Positions 47,391 through 57,475 of a stretch of 64,000 nucleotides of DNA are shown in pieces (positions within the stretch are counted from its first letter, which is position 1; every line of letters begins with the position of its first letter). Both the position numbers and the translations under genes were made by a program. Origin of the DNA: Psychrobacter sp. DAB_AL43B (lineage in GTDB: Bacteria; Pseudomonadota; Gammaproteobacteria; Pseudomonadales; Moraxellaceae); contig NZ_LT799838.1 of the NCBI RefSeq assembly GCF_900168255.1, positions 434,001 to 498,000 on the forward strand, written 5' to 3'. The notes beneath the pieces are model-generated. The model did no database searches. It was given only the letters and a program-made list of their open reading frames with translations, and had not been told where the DNA came from.

Positions 47391-50351
47391 TCACATCAAG
47401 TCTTTAACTAGTCTATTAAACTTAACTGACGGAGTATCTTGATCTAATAAATATATTACGTCTCGATATTCATCACTTATTTTATATTGTTTCATAGTTG
47501 GCTTTTTTGGATCTCTATAGTTTTTTACTACACCTTTTTCTATAAGAGTAGAAAGTAAACTAACGGCGGATAGCTTTTTTCTAACCTGTGCTTGTTTTCT
47601 AGGATAAAAATTACCCCGTTCATAAAAAAGCTTAAATACTTTTATTAAATCCGTTGAAATATCTTGTTTTTGATCTTTTTTATCTTCACGTGTCTGGCTA
47701 ATCAAATGGTGGATTTCTATTAAATTACAACTAGGGCTAAAAAGTTTTTCAGGAATATTTGTAGACATACCGTCTCGAGGGTCAATATCTTTAAAGTATG
47801 AATCATAAAACCTAGTTGAATTATCAAAAGTGCATTCCCAGAAATATTCATAATTAATAAAAATACAGTCTTTAAGAATTTTGCCGCGGAAATCGAATGT
47901 TGGCTTGCTAGAAGAGTTTCCAAAAATATCAATGAGACATAAGCCTTGTATGTATCCATTACTTTCGAATATTTTTTCAATGATATCAGTTCTAGTATTA
48001 ATATTGGACTGGTTATTGCCTTTCTCTAAAAGAGTCAACAGAAGGGTTACTATTGCAGAAACAAATAAATTCTTATCATTTAAACTTTCATTGTTTATAT
48101 TATCTATTAAGTCTAAGCAAAAAAGTACTAAGTCGTCGTCAAGAACTACTTTTTCTGAAATGGACTTGGCAAAGCTAGTGTCAAATTTTAAGTAGCCACT
48201 AATAATTCTAAAAATATTTTCTTCTATTTCAGGTAAGTCTTTAGTATTAAAGAATTCTGATACTAAAAGCGATTTAAAGTATATGTCGAAAACATCATAT
48301 CTAAAATAAAAATTCTCATCCTTATATAAAATTAAGGGGTGGCCTTTAATTTTATCTATATATGAATTATCAATTTCAACATCTATATTTTTATTCTTGA
48401 GTACTTGTTTAATATCGGTGATGCTTATACTGTTTTTCTTACTAGAAGCCATACTTATGAATAATTTAATCTGATGGTCTAGGCTTAAACTATCTAATTT
48501 TACGATTTCTCTAGTACATATTTGGGCAACTAATACATCTAAGTGGTTCTTTTTATCTAAATACTGACTATTTATTTTGTTGTTTATATCTATATCATCA
48601 TTATCTGATTCAATAAGATAACTGATCATATCTAAAAGAAAGGGAATGTAGGTTTTTTGTTCAGAAATATATCCATCTTCTTTTGTTTCAATCGCTAACT
48701 TGTTAGCTAAAAGCATAGCCTTGTTTATTTTCTTTTCTTGAACTAGTTTTTTTGAAAAGAATTCTGTTGCTAAATCACTGTTAAAAGCTTTTAGGGTTAT
48801 TTCAGGAAGTAAGATTTTCTTACCAACTTCATTCCAAAAATGATCTCTACAGGTAATTAAAATTTTAGTTCTGTGAAGACCTGATGAATATTCTTCGAAT
48901 ATTGAATTTATAAAAGTTTCTATATCAAATTTATCACCAAGCTTAGCGATAACCTCATCTATCCCATCTAATACAATGACTAGACTACCATTATCGATTG
49001 ATAGTTTGAGAAGATCTTTACTAAACTTTGAACCCTCTAAACTTTCAACTTCCATTAATGCATTGTAAAAATCGAAAACATCACTGATTTTGTTATCTTG
49101 ACTATAGTTTCTTGAAAGTTCACTAATTATTTTTTTAGAATCAATAAATAATATTCCTAAACTATTAACTTCGTCATAAACATAGTCCAGAAACTGTTTC
49201 GCAAGTGTAGTTTTCCCAATACCACCATGACCACTTACAACAAATAAAGGCTCGCTTTCGGTATTAAACCACTCTTTAAGTCTATCGATAGCGGATAGGT
49301 CTAAGTTACTATTACTATCATTGTCATACAGCCCATTAACATAGACAGGGAGGTTGAATTTTTCGTATGGAAGGATACAATCCTTATATAAATGTTCATA
49401 TCCAAATTCGTCGATAAAGAAAACATGATTAGTACCAAAAAGCTTTCTTATATTCTCTTTTCTTCTATCTACATCTTTAATATTAGGCTTATCTATCAAT
49501 ATTATAGTTCTATTAAAATCTAAAATTAAGTTATTTTTCTTTATTTCTCCTAAGGTTTTCCCTTGGTTTGTCTTCTCATGTAGATAGATAAATTCTTTTG
49601 AGTCTGAGAACCTATCAACTAATTTGTACACTTCATATATAATATTATCTTTCCATTTCTTTACTTTAACTGGAAAATTTTCTGCTAAAGAAAAGCTTGA
49701 GTTTTTATCTATGTATAGTTGAATAGTTTTTTCTATAGACCTTTCAGGCGTTGTTACAACTTCGTCTTCATTTTTTCTATTTTTCAAGAAGTATTTTCTA
49801 TATTCTTCAAACTCATACTTCAGTTCTTCTATTTCAGAAATATTGGCAGTTCTTATTTCATCTGCTTTTTGACCTTTTCTAACTAAAACGACTCCTTCAT
49901 CCAATGATCTAGTTTTAGTCTGTAATTCTTTTTTTGTTTCAGTTATAAAAATTGGGGAGGGTATGCTAAAAACTAATAATTCAACATCATTGTAGTTTAC
50001 TTTATTTATACTAAAATTTATAAATGCTGGCCGTGTACATTTTTCTAGTCTTTGAACTAAGTCTTTCTTAAAGCTGTCAATATTCCTAAGTTGTTTTATC
50101 TTGGAGAAATCTATGTTGTATGATTTTTTTTCACTTTCACAAAATCCAAATATTAGATATCTACTTTGACCTACATAACTATGATAAGCGTTGGCAAGTG
50201 AAATTATATCCTTTAGGAATTCTCCCCATTTAACTGCCATATCTTCACTAGGCGTACTATCATCCCAATACCACTGCCTTTTAAACTCTAATATGGGCGA
50301 CTCTTCTTTCGCTAGAATCAGTTCAATATCGTCTTGCATTTTGCTTTCCAT
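47391..50351 (-). CDS. AlbA_2 (Schlafen-like)-NACHT STAND NTPase, probable anti-phage defence protein
   Basis: A 986-residue protein in visibly AT-rich DNA unlike its neighbours. Residues 10-165 resemble the AlbA_2/Schlafen domain: EESPILEFKRQ, DIISLANAYHSYV, YLIFGF. Residues 365-510 are a NACHT-type NTPase with Walker A GHGGIGKTT (374-382), Walker B LVIVLDGIDEV (457-467) and sensor ILITCRDHFW. Residues 520-780 are alpha-helical. A short pentapeptide-like run lies around 816-855 (FDFRGKILKDCIFINYEYF), and the last 80 residues look like a winged helix. STAND NTPases of this layout sense phage and trigger an effector; here the N-terminal domain is the likely effector. That role is inferred. M1 lacks a ribosome site; M5 (50339) is a possible start. 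Confidence 0.8.
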   Translation of the reverse strand: MESKMQDDIELILAKEESPILEFKRQWYWDDSTPSEDMAVKWGEFLKDIISLANAYHSYVGQSRYLIFGFCESEKKSYNIDFSKIKQLRNIDSFKKDLVQRLEKCTRPAFINFSINKVNYNDVELLVFSIPSPIFITETKKELQTKTRSLDEGVVLVRKGQKADEIRTANISEIEELKYEFEEYRKYFLKNRKNEDEVVTTPERSIEKTIQLYIDKNSSFSLAENFPVKVKKWKDNIIYEVYKLVDRFSDSKEFIYLHEKTNQGKTLGEIKKNNLILDFNRTIILIDKPNIKDVDRRKENIRKLFGTNHVFFIDEFGYEHLYKDCILPYEKFNLPVYVNGLYDNDSNSNLDLSAIDRLKEWFNTESEPLFVVSGHGGIGKTTLAKQFLDYVYDEVNSLGILFIDSKKIISELSRNYSQDNKISDVFDFYNALMEVESLEGSKFSKDLLKLSIDNGSLVIVLDGIDEVIAKLGDKFDIETFINSIFEEYSSGLHRTKILITCRDHFWNEVGKKILLPEITLKAFNSDLATEFFSKKLVQEKKINKAMLLANKLAIETKEDGYISEQKTYIPFLLDMISYLIESDNDDIDINNKINSQYLDKKNHLDVLVAQICTREIVKLDSLSLDHQIKLFISMASSKKNSISITDIKQVLKNKNIDVEIDNSYIDKIKGHPLILYKDENFYFRYDVFDIYFKSLLVSEFFNTKDLPEIEENIFRIISGYLKFDTSFAKSISEKVVLDDDLVLFCLDLIDNINNESLNDKNLFVSAIVTLLLTLLEKGNNQSNINTRTDIIEKIFESNGYIQGLCLIDIFGNSSSKPTFDFRGKILKDCIFINYEYFWECTFDNSTRFYDSYFKDIDPRDGMSTNIPEKLFSPSCNLIEIHHLISQTREDKKDQKQDISTDLIKVFKLFYERGNFYPRKQAQVRKKLSAVSLLSTLIEKGVVKNYRDPKKPTMKQYKISDEYRDVIYLLDQDTPSVKFNRLVKDLM

Positions 50352-50450
50352 GAAGTTTAGTAAATATGTCGCATCTTATCATTAATATAACATTTGTTTA
50401 TAAAAATATTTAATCCCAATATTATTATTAAACTTCAAATATTTGCCTCA

Positions 50451-50975
50451 TCAGTTGTTAGCATGCCCCTTCACTTCACCTTTTTTACCATCTGGCTTAA
50501 TTTCTATAGGTAACACTAGTCCTTTTGCAAAATCCCCAGCCAACACATAATTATAGCTGCTGGCAGCGACATCGGGCGTGGTATGAATGATAAGCGTCAT
50601 GTCTTTATCATCGGTCAGCTGATGTGAGACATAGCTTTCACTTAGCTGATCCAATGCTTTTGACAGCGCCTCGTTACTTGCCATACTTACGGTCAGATTA
50701 TGCTGAGCAGTGGCGTTATCAACTTTGAAATACTCGGCGTAGTCGCGGACATTTTGGCTATCAAGCGCAAACGGATACTGATAATTAGCGAGATCGGCTG
50801 CCTGTTCACCGCTTGCCATTGCTGACCAGTCAACCGTATTTGCCGCCGCTGCGTCTGCCGTCGTTACCGCTGCGTCAGAGTTTTTATTAGCAGTATCAGT
50901 GCTATTGTCGCAACCGGTTAGCGCCCACATGCTTGCAGCAGCGATTATTACTATATTCGTTAGGCGCTTTGACAT
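50451..50975 (-). CDS. Putative lipoprotein of unknown function
   Basis: A protein of 174 residues from the ATG at 50975, which has GAGAG upstream; an in-frame ATG at 51002 adds nine residues. The signal MSKRLTNIVIIAAASMWALTGC ends in a lipobox. An Asp/Ala/Thr-rich linker follows. The rest (YQYPFALDSQNVRDYAEYF, DKDMTLIIHTTPDVAAS, AKGLVLPIEI) matches nothing I recognise. It lies about 100 bp upstream of the NACHT gene on the same strand with no clear terminator between them, so read-through is possible. Base composition is like the core genome, so it is probably not part of the same transfer. Confidence 0.65.
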   Translation of the reverse strand: MSKRLTNIVIIAAASMWALTGCDNSTDTANKNSDAAVTTADAAAANTVDWSAMASGEQAADLANYQYPFALDSQNVRDYAEYFKVDNATAQHNLTVSMASNEALSKALDQLSESYVSHQLTDDKDMTLIIHTTPDVAASSYNYVLAGDFAKGLVLPIEIKPDGKKGEVKGHANN

Positions 50976-51142
50976 CGACGTATTCTCTCTATTGTTTATC
51001 ATAAGATGTTTTTATACATGGGCTATTTTGACAGCTTTCTTGGCGCTTCTCTAGCTAAATGCGTCAGAATACTGACTCTTTAACATCGTAAAATTAAATA
51101 ATGCGTATTGTCATCTATAAGACCATTTAAAATGGTAGGCAT

Positions 51143-51172
51143 AAAAAAACAGCCACCAAATGATGACTGTTT
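51143..51172 (-). terminator. Rho-independent terminator after the MliC-like gene
   Basis: On the minus strand AAACAGTCATC and GGTGGCTGTTT form an 11-bp stem with two G-U pairs and an ATTT loop, followed by TTTTAT. Confidence 0.8.
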
Positions 51173-51251
51173 ATAGTAATGCTAATTATAGTAATGCTAA
51201 GTTTAACAATGATAGGTTTATCGTTATCAATGCACGATTAAACCGAAATCA

Positions 51252-51662
51252 TTATCTACCCACTTGGCAATTCACTTGGTATTCTTTACCGTCAGCCCAT
51301 TTCATAGCAAAGATACCTTTGTCGCCTTTCATGTGCCATGCATAGACAACTTCTGGGTTCGACTCATTCACGTAGCTTGCTGTATCGCCTTGTACTGCGC
51401 CATTTAAGATAACTGGCTGATTTGCCCAGTTTACTTTAGGCAATGTGGCGTTTAGCATTACTTGTTTTTTGTTGATTGACTGTTTTGCGTTGATAGTGCT
51501 GCCATCAGTACAGGTATAAGGTGCTGGTGCCATACGGTCATAAGATGCGTCAGTTACGCTTTCTGAAGCAGGAGTATTTGGCGTAGTAGGCGCAGTAGTG
51601 GCACAGGCGCTTAGTAGAGCGAGGGCAGGTAGAGCAGTAGCAATTTTAGTGAGGGTGTTCAT
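51252..51662 (-). CDS. MliC-like lipoprotein (possible C-type lysozyme inhibitor)
   Basis: A protein of 136 residues from the ATG at 51662, chosen because GGAG lies 6 bases upstream; an ATG at 51692 is in frame but unsupported. The signal ends with lipobox LLSAC. The mature domain has YTCTDGSTINAKQSINKKQV, then WHMKGDKGIFAMKWADGKEY and a final CQ, with two Cys that could form the MliC disulfide. The small all-beta pattern fits the MliC/COG3895 group, which protects cells from lysozyme, but the key Ser/Lys loop is not certain. Call it a lipoprotein with moderate MliC likeness. Confidence 0.6.
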   Translation of the reverse strand: MNTLTKIATALPALALLSACATTAPTTPNTPASESVTDASYDRMAPAPYTCTDGSTINAKQSINKKQVMLNATLPKVNWANQPVILNGAVQGDTASYVNESNPEVVYAWHMKGDKGIFAMKWADGKEYQVNCQVGR

Positions 51663-51692
51663 GGTTTTCTCCAAAGGTATAAAAGCTATCAT

Positions 51693-52022
51693 GTATTTGT
51701 TATTAACTATGCGTTAAGCATATAGCGCATATACTAACGAAAACAGCACTTAAATAATGTTAGAAATTGTTTGTTACGTGTTCATTTAGTTACTTAACGA
51801 CTGAATAATGTAACGCTTTATTTAAGGTGTTTATTATTTAAGGTATTTAAAAACCGCTAAGTGTTAACAACCTGAACAATGAGTGTGTTCAAACATAATT
51901 AATTTTAAATAAGAAAGCGTCTATCGACTGGAGAGCCGATAGACGCTTATTGTTGAACTGAGTTAAGACGTTGTGACTGCTTTAAAAACGACTTAATTTG
52001 GCAGTATGATCTACCATATTAG
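51693..52022. other. 330-bp intergenic region upstream of the MliC-like gene
   Basis: AT-rich and without a gene. It holds the ygiQ terminator hairpin (51915-51948) and presumably the promoter of the MliC-like gene. Confidence 0.55.
51906..51948 (-). terminator. Terminator of ygiQ
   Basis: AAGCGTCTATCG (51915-51926) and CGATAGACGCTT (51937-51948) pair perfectly over 12 bp. On the minus strand the stem is followed by TCTTATTT, downstream of the ygiQ stop. Confidence 0.75.
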
Positions 52023-54455
52023 CTACTTAGTTTTGCGTGGCGGTAGACCGGTATGCTGAGTTTGGAAATTACCTTTAGTTACTTTTTTAGCATTTCTACC
52101 CGAGGTGTTTTTCGCAGCGCTCGCACTATTATTATTGCGCTTCACCGAATCATTACCTAAGCGGCTGTTCTTTTTACGTGCCGATTGATAGCTATCTTGT
52201 GCGGCTTCACGCCCTTCTAAGCTGGCATTAAATGGTGGAATTAAGCAGCCACGATTTTTACCGATCAAATCACCACGCCCCATATCTTGCAGCGCTTTAC
52301 GTAACATTACCCAGTTTTTAGGATCGTGATAGCGTAAGAAGGCTTTATGCAATTTGCGCTGCTTACCAGATTTGACAATATCCATATTACCTTCGTCACG
52401 GCTGATTTTATGCAGTGGGTCTTTATGAGTGTGATACATAGTCGTCGCGGTCGCCATCGGGCTTGGGTAAAACGCTTGTACTTGGTCAGCGCGGTAGCCA
52501 TTGCTTTTTAGCCATAGCGCTAGATTCATCATGTCTTCATCTTTGGTGCCCGGATGGGCGGCGATAAAGTAAGGAATCAAATACTGCTCTTTGCCCGCTT
52601 CTTGGCTGTACTGCTCAAACATGGCTTTGAACTTGTCATAATTGCCCATGCCAGGTTTCATCATTTTTGATAGCACGTTTTCTTCTGAATGCTCAGGGGC
52701 AATTTTTAGATAACCGCCTACATGATGACTGACCAATTCTTTGACATATTCAGGATCTTTAATCGCCAAGTCATAACGCAGACCTGAGGCGATAAGGATT
52801 TTTTTCACGCCTTTGATATCACGCGCTTTACGGTATAATTTCGTCAAATTACTATGATCGGTAATCAGATTTTCGCAAACATCAGGATAAACGCAAGACG
52901 GTTTGCGGCAGTTTTTCTCAATCGTCTCGTCTTTACAGTTTAGGCGATACATATTAGCGGTTGGCCCACCAAGGTCAGAGATAACGCCAGTGAAGTTCGG
53001 TGCAGTATCACGAATCGCTTCGACTTCACGTAAGATAGATTCTTCTGAGCGGTTTTGAATAATGCGTCCTTCGTGCTCGGTGATAGAGCAAAAAGTACAG
53101 CCACCAAAACAGCCGCGCATGATATTGACCGAAAATTTAATCATGTCATAAGCAGGAATGCGGGCATCGCCATAGCTTGGATGCGGCAGACGCGCATAAG
53201 GCAAGTCAAACACATAATCCATCTCTTCCGTCGATAACGGAATCGGTGGCGGATTGAGCCACACATCTATAGAGGTATGCGAGTTACCCGCGCCGCTGCT
53301 ATGACGCTGTACCAGCGCGCGTGCATTACCCGGATTGGTCTCAAGGTGCAAGATACGGCTGGCATGGGCATAAAGCACAGGGTCGGATTTGACATGCTCG
53401 TAATCAGGCAGACGAATGACGGTTTGCTCACGCGGTGGCATTTTGAATTTATGCTTACGAGCGGTTTGTGGTTTATCAAAGCCGCGCATTTGTACCACTT
53501 GGGTTTCTTCGTCGACTTGCTCTGCGTTGAGAATTTTATTTGCCACTGGCTCAGACACGAAGCCTGGATATTGCCCTGCCATTCCCGATAGCGCTTGCCC
53601 AACAGGTGAATCAGAAGGTTTATCTTGCTCAATTGAGCATTGATCAACGTCTTCAGTCATGACATATGGGTTGATAATTGGATCAACACGACCGACGGTA
53701 TCGACATCATTACTAGCAACTTCGGTCATGCCTGCTTGCCAATGACGACGGGTTGGGGTCAATAAATAAGATGTACCACGTAAGCTACTCATTTGCTCAA
53801 AGCTATAACCCTTTGATAAACCATGTACCACATCGACGATGGCGCGCTCAGCATTACCATATAATAAAACATCGGCACGGGCATCCATCAAAATACTACG
53901 ACGGACTTTATCCGACCAATAGTCATAATGCGCGATACGGCGTAAGCTGCCTTCGATACCGCCCAAGATAATAGGCACATCAGGATAGGCTTCACGGCAG
54001 CGCTGGCTATAAACAATAGCGGCGCGGTCAGGGCGTTTGTCCGCGACGTTACCCGGAGAGTAGGCGTCATCGCTACGAATTTTACGGTCAGCGGTATAAC
54101 GGTTAATCATGCTGTCCATATTACCGGCAGTCACGCCGTAAGCGTAGACGGGCTTACCAAGCTCCATAAAGGCGTCTTTACTTTTCCAATCTGGCTGCGC
54201 AATGATACCGACGCGAAAGCCTTGTGCTTCTAGCAAGCGTCCGATAATTGCCATACCAAAGCTTGGATGATCGACATACGCATCGCCTGAGATGATAATG
54301 ACGTCACAGGCATCCCAGCCAAGCGCATCCATCTCTTTGCGGCTCATCGGTAAATAAGGCGCAGGCTCGTAGCAGCTCGCCCAATGTTTGTCGTAGTCGT
54401 AAAGGGGTTTAGTACCTTGTTTAAAGGCGGTGCGGGCGATGGTATCGGCAGACAT
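52023..54455 (-). CDS. ygiQ: YgiQ-family (UPF0313) radical SAM protein
   Basis: An 810-residue radical SAM protein. The N-terminal part has a cobalamin-binding-like segment ([20 protein letters not shown]) and the UPF0313 block [20 protein letters not shown]. The 4Fe-4S cluster cysteines are in CFGGCTFC around residues 449-456, followed by [14 protein letters not shown]. The C-terminal part has [15 protein letters not shown] and ends in a Lys/Arg/Asn-rich tail of about 60 residues. The biochemical role of YgiQ is not established. It stands alone, with a hairpin terminator directly downstream. Confidence 0.94.
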   Translation of the reverse strand: MSADTIARTAFKQGTKPLYDYDKHWASCYEPAPYLPMSRKEMDALGWDACDVIIISGDAYVDHPSFGMAIIGRLLEAQGFRVGIIAQPDWKSKDAFMELGKPVYAYGVTAGNMDSMINRYTADRKIRSDDAYSPGNVADKRPDRAAIVYSQRCREAYPDVPIILGGIEGSLRRIAHYDYWSDKVRRSILMDARADVLLYGNAERAIVDVVHGLSKGYSFEQMSSLRGTSYLLTPTRRHWQAGMTEVASNDVDTVGRVDPIINPYVMTEDVDQCSIEQDKPSDSPVGQALSGMAGQYPGFVSEPVANKILNAEQVDEETQVVQMRGFDKPQTARKHKFKMPPREQTVIRLPDYEHVKSDPVLYAHASRILHLETNPGNARALVQRHSSGAGNSHTSIDVWLNPPPIPLSTEEMDYVFDLPYARLPHPSYGDARIPAYDMIKFSVNIMRGCFGGCTFCSITEHEGRIIQNRSEESILREVEAIRDTAPNFTGVISDLGGPTANMYRLNCKDETIEKNCRKPSCVYPDVCENLITDHSNLTKLYRKARDIKGVKKILIASGLRYDLAIKDPEYVKELVSHHVGGYLKIAPEHSEENVLSKMMKPGMGNYDKFKAMFEQYSQEAGKEQYLIPYFIAAHPGTKDEDMMNLALWLKSNGYRADQVQAFYPSPMATATTMYHTHKDPLHKISRDEGNMDIVKSGKQRKLHKAFLRYHDPKNWVMLRKALQDMGRGDLIGKNRGCLIPPFNASLEGREAAQDSYQSARKKNSRLGNDSVKRNNNSASAAKNTSGRNAKKVTKGNFQTQHTGLPPRKTK

Positions 54456-54686
54456 GAGCGGACCTGTTAATTAGAAAAATTGCACTGAAAATATAGCCCC
54501 TATTAACAAAGGATAATAATGGCTAAATTAAAAGCGCTCATTTTAACATGAATTGCACTCACGATGTCATAAACAGTGATAAACGATTGGCGATAAGTTA
54601 TTGATAGCGTAAGATAATATACCAGTAAGGAGGCTTCTAAAAAATTAGAAAACCCCTTATTTTAAGCAGTCTTTAGTAGAGTAAGT

Positions 54687-55445
54687 TTATTGCTCTAGTA
54701 GCTGGAAAGGGAAAGTAATCACGTCAAAAGCAAGAGCAAAGGGTAGTAAGACCAGTTTTTGAGCGCTATTGGGTCCATTACGCGAGACTTGAGTCTGCTG
54801 GGTTTGGGTGTAAAAGCTCACCATATAAGGTTTGCTTAAGGCGCGATAATTTGATTGAATTAAGCTTAAGTTACTCACTTGTGGGTAGATGGCGCCTTTC
54901 ACAGGAACGCTAAAACAAAAGCGCTGAGCATTGATGCGCTGATCACTGGCTGACGTGCATTCTTTACCGTTATTTTGTAAAAAGAACTGATAGTCAGAAC
55001 GCTTAAACTCATCCTTTAGTTTGGCGTAAGAAAGCTTCATTTCTCCTTGAAAATAACCATCATTGTTGGGTACATAAAACTTCATCTCATTATCGACTTG
55101 GATATTTTTTGGGGTTAAATTGGTCAATAAATTCACCATCTCCGTTCCCCCTTGAGTCAGCACATAGCTGTTTTTTTCACCGACGATGACCATCGTAGCG
55201 TTTGGCATCTTTGGTAATGCTTGGGCAGGACGACCAAAAGCGACGATTTGATCTTCGGATAAGACATTATTGCTAGGCGTGCTGCTGACCTGATTGTTAT
55301 TTTCTAATAATGAGCTGGTGGCACAGCCTGAGCTGGCTAGCAAGGCGGCAAACAAAGCGCCTGAGATTACAGTTTTTGGATTGATACGTTTTAGAAGTGA
55401 ATGAATAGGTTTTTCTATATTAATATGAGCGGTACTTTTAATCAT
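54687..55445 (-). CDS. Putative lipoprotein of unknown function
   Basis: A 252-residue protein. After a long, basic n-region, the hydrophobic stretch VISGALFAALLASSGC ends in a lipobox (Cys near residue 42). The mature part includes GRPAQALPKMPNATMVIVGE, NDGYFQGEMKLSYAKLKDEF and RINAQRFCFSVPVKGAIYP, and ends in a hydrophobic KLVLLPFALAFDVITFPFQL. I do not recognise a family with certainty; the VLLPFALAFDVITFP ending is reminiscent of small YceK-like lipoproteins. AAGG precedes the ATG. It stands alone between lrp and ygiQ. Confidence 0.65.
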   Translation of the reverse strand: MIKSTAHINIEKPIHSLLKRINPKTVISGALFAALLASSGCATSSLLENNNQVSSTPSNNVLSEDQIVAFGRPAQALPKMPNATMVIVGEKNSYVLTQGGTEMVNLLTNLTPKNIQVDNEMKFYVPNNDGYFQGEMKLSYAKLKDEFKRSDYQFFLQNNGKECTSASDQRINAQRFCFSVPVKGAIYPQVSNLSLIQSNYRALSKPYMVSFYTQTQQTQVSRNGPNSAQKLVLLPFALAFDVITFPFQLLEQ

Positions 55446-55624
55446 AAGAGGGCATCCTTGTCCGTATTTTTAAATTGAATTGACTATATTTACTTATTAT
55501 TAATATTAGCAGTTATTCATTACTAATATCGATTATTTAAAGCAATATAGGCAAGTTAATATAAATGTCTATTTTCTATTTAGAACTGACTATATTTAAT
55601 AAAAGCTATATCCTACAGAAAAAC

Positions 55625-56092
55625 TTAATCCAGTAAAATCTTGGTGCCACTCTTGGTAAAGTTCATCACAAACTGGCTTTTAAAGCTGCGCACATTATTC
55701 TCGTACGTCAGCAGATTGCGTGTAAATTCATGATAATCATTCATATTTTTGGCATTGACCATCAACATAAAATCCGCATCACCCGACACTTCATAACAGC
55801 TCATGACTCGCGGTTGATCGTGCATCAAGCGCTCAAATCGATGCTGCATTGAGTTGTTAGAGCGCAACATCTCTATCATCACCACCGCTGTTAGCCCGTA
55901 ACCAACCTTATTTGGATCAACGATAGCGACTTGTTTGGTAATCACGCCGTTGTCTATTAATGCTTGAATGCGGCGCTGAGCAGTAGCGATAGAGACGTGA
56001 ACTTGTGCTGCCACAGCTTTCAATGGCAATGTCGCATCTTCTTGTAGCAAGTTCAAAATGGCCTTATTGGTACTGTCTAAAAAATCGCTCAC
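55625..56092 (-). CDS. Lrp/AsnC-family transcriptional regulator
   Basis: A protein of 155 residues started at GTG 56092, which has GGGGAG upstream; the frame extends to a TTG at 56110 that lacks a site. The N-terminal helix-turn-helix reads STNKAILNLLQEDATLPL and AQVHVSIATAQRRIQALID. The C-terminal RAM domain (VVMIEMLRSNNSMQHRFERL, VSGDADFMLMVNAKNM) binds amino acid effectors and forms octamers. It is divergent from the EamA exporter gene, the usual layout for an Lrp-type regulator and its target. Confidence 0.92.
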   Translation of the reverse strand: MSDFLDSTNKAILNLLQEDATLPLKAVAAQVHVSIATAQRRIQALIDNGVITKQVAIVDPNKVGYGLTAVVMIEMLRSNNSMQHRFERLMHDQPRVMSCYEVSGDADFMLMVNAKNMNDYHEFTRNLLTYENNVRSFKSQFVMNFTKSGTKILLD

Positions 56093-56132
56093 GGTATGTA
56101 ATCTCCCCAAATAACAGCATTAGATTTTTATA

Positions 56133-56165
56133 TTATTATCACTATAAATCAATTTATGATAATAA
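56133..56165. promoter_or_regulatory. AT-rich inverted repeat in the lrp/eamA divergent region
   Basis: TTATTATCA (56133-56141) and TGATAATAA (56157-56165) are perfect 9-bp arms. The region between them contains ATAAAT / ATTTAT. It lies about 40 bp from the regulator's start and is a candidate Lrp-type operator. Confidence 0.5.
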
Positions 56166-56330
56166 AACTACTTTGTTGACCATAAATAGATAAGTTTATT
56201 CAAAAATAAATTGATATAGAAATAATATTTCACTATCTATCGGTAAAATACAGCGCATCAATCAAAGCTGACCAACAAACAAACCATCAATAGCTGGTTC
56301 GTTGAAGGTCTACTATTTACGGTGCTACTT

Positions 56331-57353
56331 ATGTCAACCTCAGTCCTATCTACTGTACTCACGAATACGCTAGCAACCACCGTTTCGCGCTTGCCACTGC
56401 CTGCGATGTGGACAGCAGGTAGCGCACAGCAACGCACCTTAATCATGGGCGTGATGCTGGCGATATTGTCAAACGTTTTATTTGGCGTGCTTTATGCTTA
56501 CAGTAGCTTTTTAGCGCCGTTATCAGGCACGCAAGTATTTATCTGGCGTATGCTAGCGATGTGGGCGGCATTAATAGGCTATTTACTCATTAGTGGGCGT
56601 TTAGGCACTCATATCGACAAACTAAAAACCTTAGGTTCTGTTAAGCAATGGGCTTGGTTACTATTACCAACGCCGATATTTCTCAGTCAGTTTTGGCTAT
56701 TTATGTGGGCGCCAGTAAATGGTCAAGGTGTACAGACAGCAATGGGTTATTTTTTATTCCCACTGATGATGGTGGTATTTGGTTGCGTGCTATTTGGCGA
56801 AAAGTTAAGTCGTTTGCAATGGTTGGCAGTGGGCTTTGCCGCATTAGGGGTGGGCAGCGAGATTGTGCGCACGCAAAGCGTTTCATGGGCAACACTTTGG
56901 GTCTGCGGAACCTATCCTATTTATTATATTTTACGTCGTCTGCAGGGTATCAGTGCGATTACTGGCTTATTGGTCGATTTAACCATTTTTGCACCGTTTG
57001 CTTTGGCGTATCTATTCTTTATTGCACCAAGTAGCTTAAGCTTAGTTGGTGGTTCAGGATTTTTTATCATGATGCTAATAGGTTTGGGTATCTTAAGTGT
57101 ATTGGCAATGAAAACCAACGTCGATGCCAGTCAGATGCTGCCGATGAACGTCTATGGCATGATGAGCTATATAGAGCCGGCGTTATTATTTATTTTGGCA
57201 ATCACTGTATTAGGTAATCCATTTGAGTCAGCGATGATCTATAGCTATGGGTTAATTTGGCTTGGGATTGTCTTTTTAATTGCGCACGGGGTGCGTCAAT
57301 TGCGCCGTTCTCATAAGCAATCGAAAATGACAAAAATTTCTCAAGCGGCTTAA
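56331..57353 (+). CDS. EamA/RarD-type drug/metabolite transporter
   Basis: A 340-residue inner-membrane protein with about ten hydrophobic helices and two EamA repeats. The first has ILSNVLFGVLYAYSSFLAPL with SGTQVFIWRMLAMWAAL; the second includes LPMNVYGMMSYIEPALLFIL. This pattern is closest to RarD within the DMT superfamily. The start is uncertain: ATG 56331 or GTG 56322, neither with a good ribosome site, so the first 35 residues may be shorter. It is divergent from an Lrp-type regulator, suggesting export of an amino acid or related metabolite. Confidence 0.85.
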   Translation: MSTSVLSTVLTNTLATTVSRLPLPAMWTAGSAQQRTLIMGVMLAILSNVLFGVLYAYSSFLAPLSGTQVFIWRMLAMWAALIGYLLISGRLGTHIDKLKTLGSVKQWAWLLLPTPIFLSQFWLFMWAPVNGQGVQTAMGYFLFPLMMVVFGCVLFGEKLSRLQWLAVGFAALGVGSEIVRTQSVSWATLWVCGTYPIYYILRRLQGISAITGLLVDLTIFAPFALAYLFFIAPSSLSLVGGSGFFIMMLIGLGILSVLAMKTNVDASQMLPMNVYGMMSYIEPALLFILAITVLGNPFESAMIYSYGLIWLGIVFLIAHGVRQLRRSHKQSKMTKISQAA

Positions 57354-57383
57354 GCGTTTATACAAATGATGAGTAAACCAAAT

Positions 57384-57426
57384 AAAAAAAGGACGATTCA
57401 GCCAATTGGTTGAATCGTCCTTTTTT
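57384..57426. terminator. Bidirectional terminator between the EamA gene and smpB
   Basis: AAAAGGACGATTCA and TGAATCGTCCTTTT pair perfectly, and the inner GCCAATTGGT adds further pairing. A-run and T-run at either end serve both convergent genes. Confidence 0.92.
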
Positions 57427-57475
57427 ATCGCGCTAAAAATAATCAATTTAAGACAGTAGTATTAAACCAATAAAT

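Noticed and set aside
54627..54658. Terminator after the lipoprotein gene at 54687
   Set aside because: A hairpin is present on the minus strand (AAGGGGTTTTCTAA / TTAGAAGCCTCCTT) but it has no T-run after it and imperfect pairing, so I did not annotate it.
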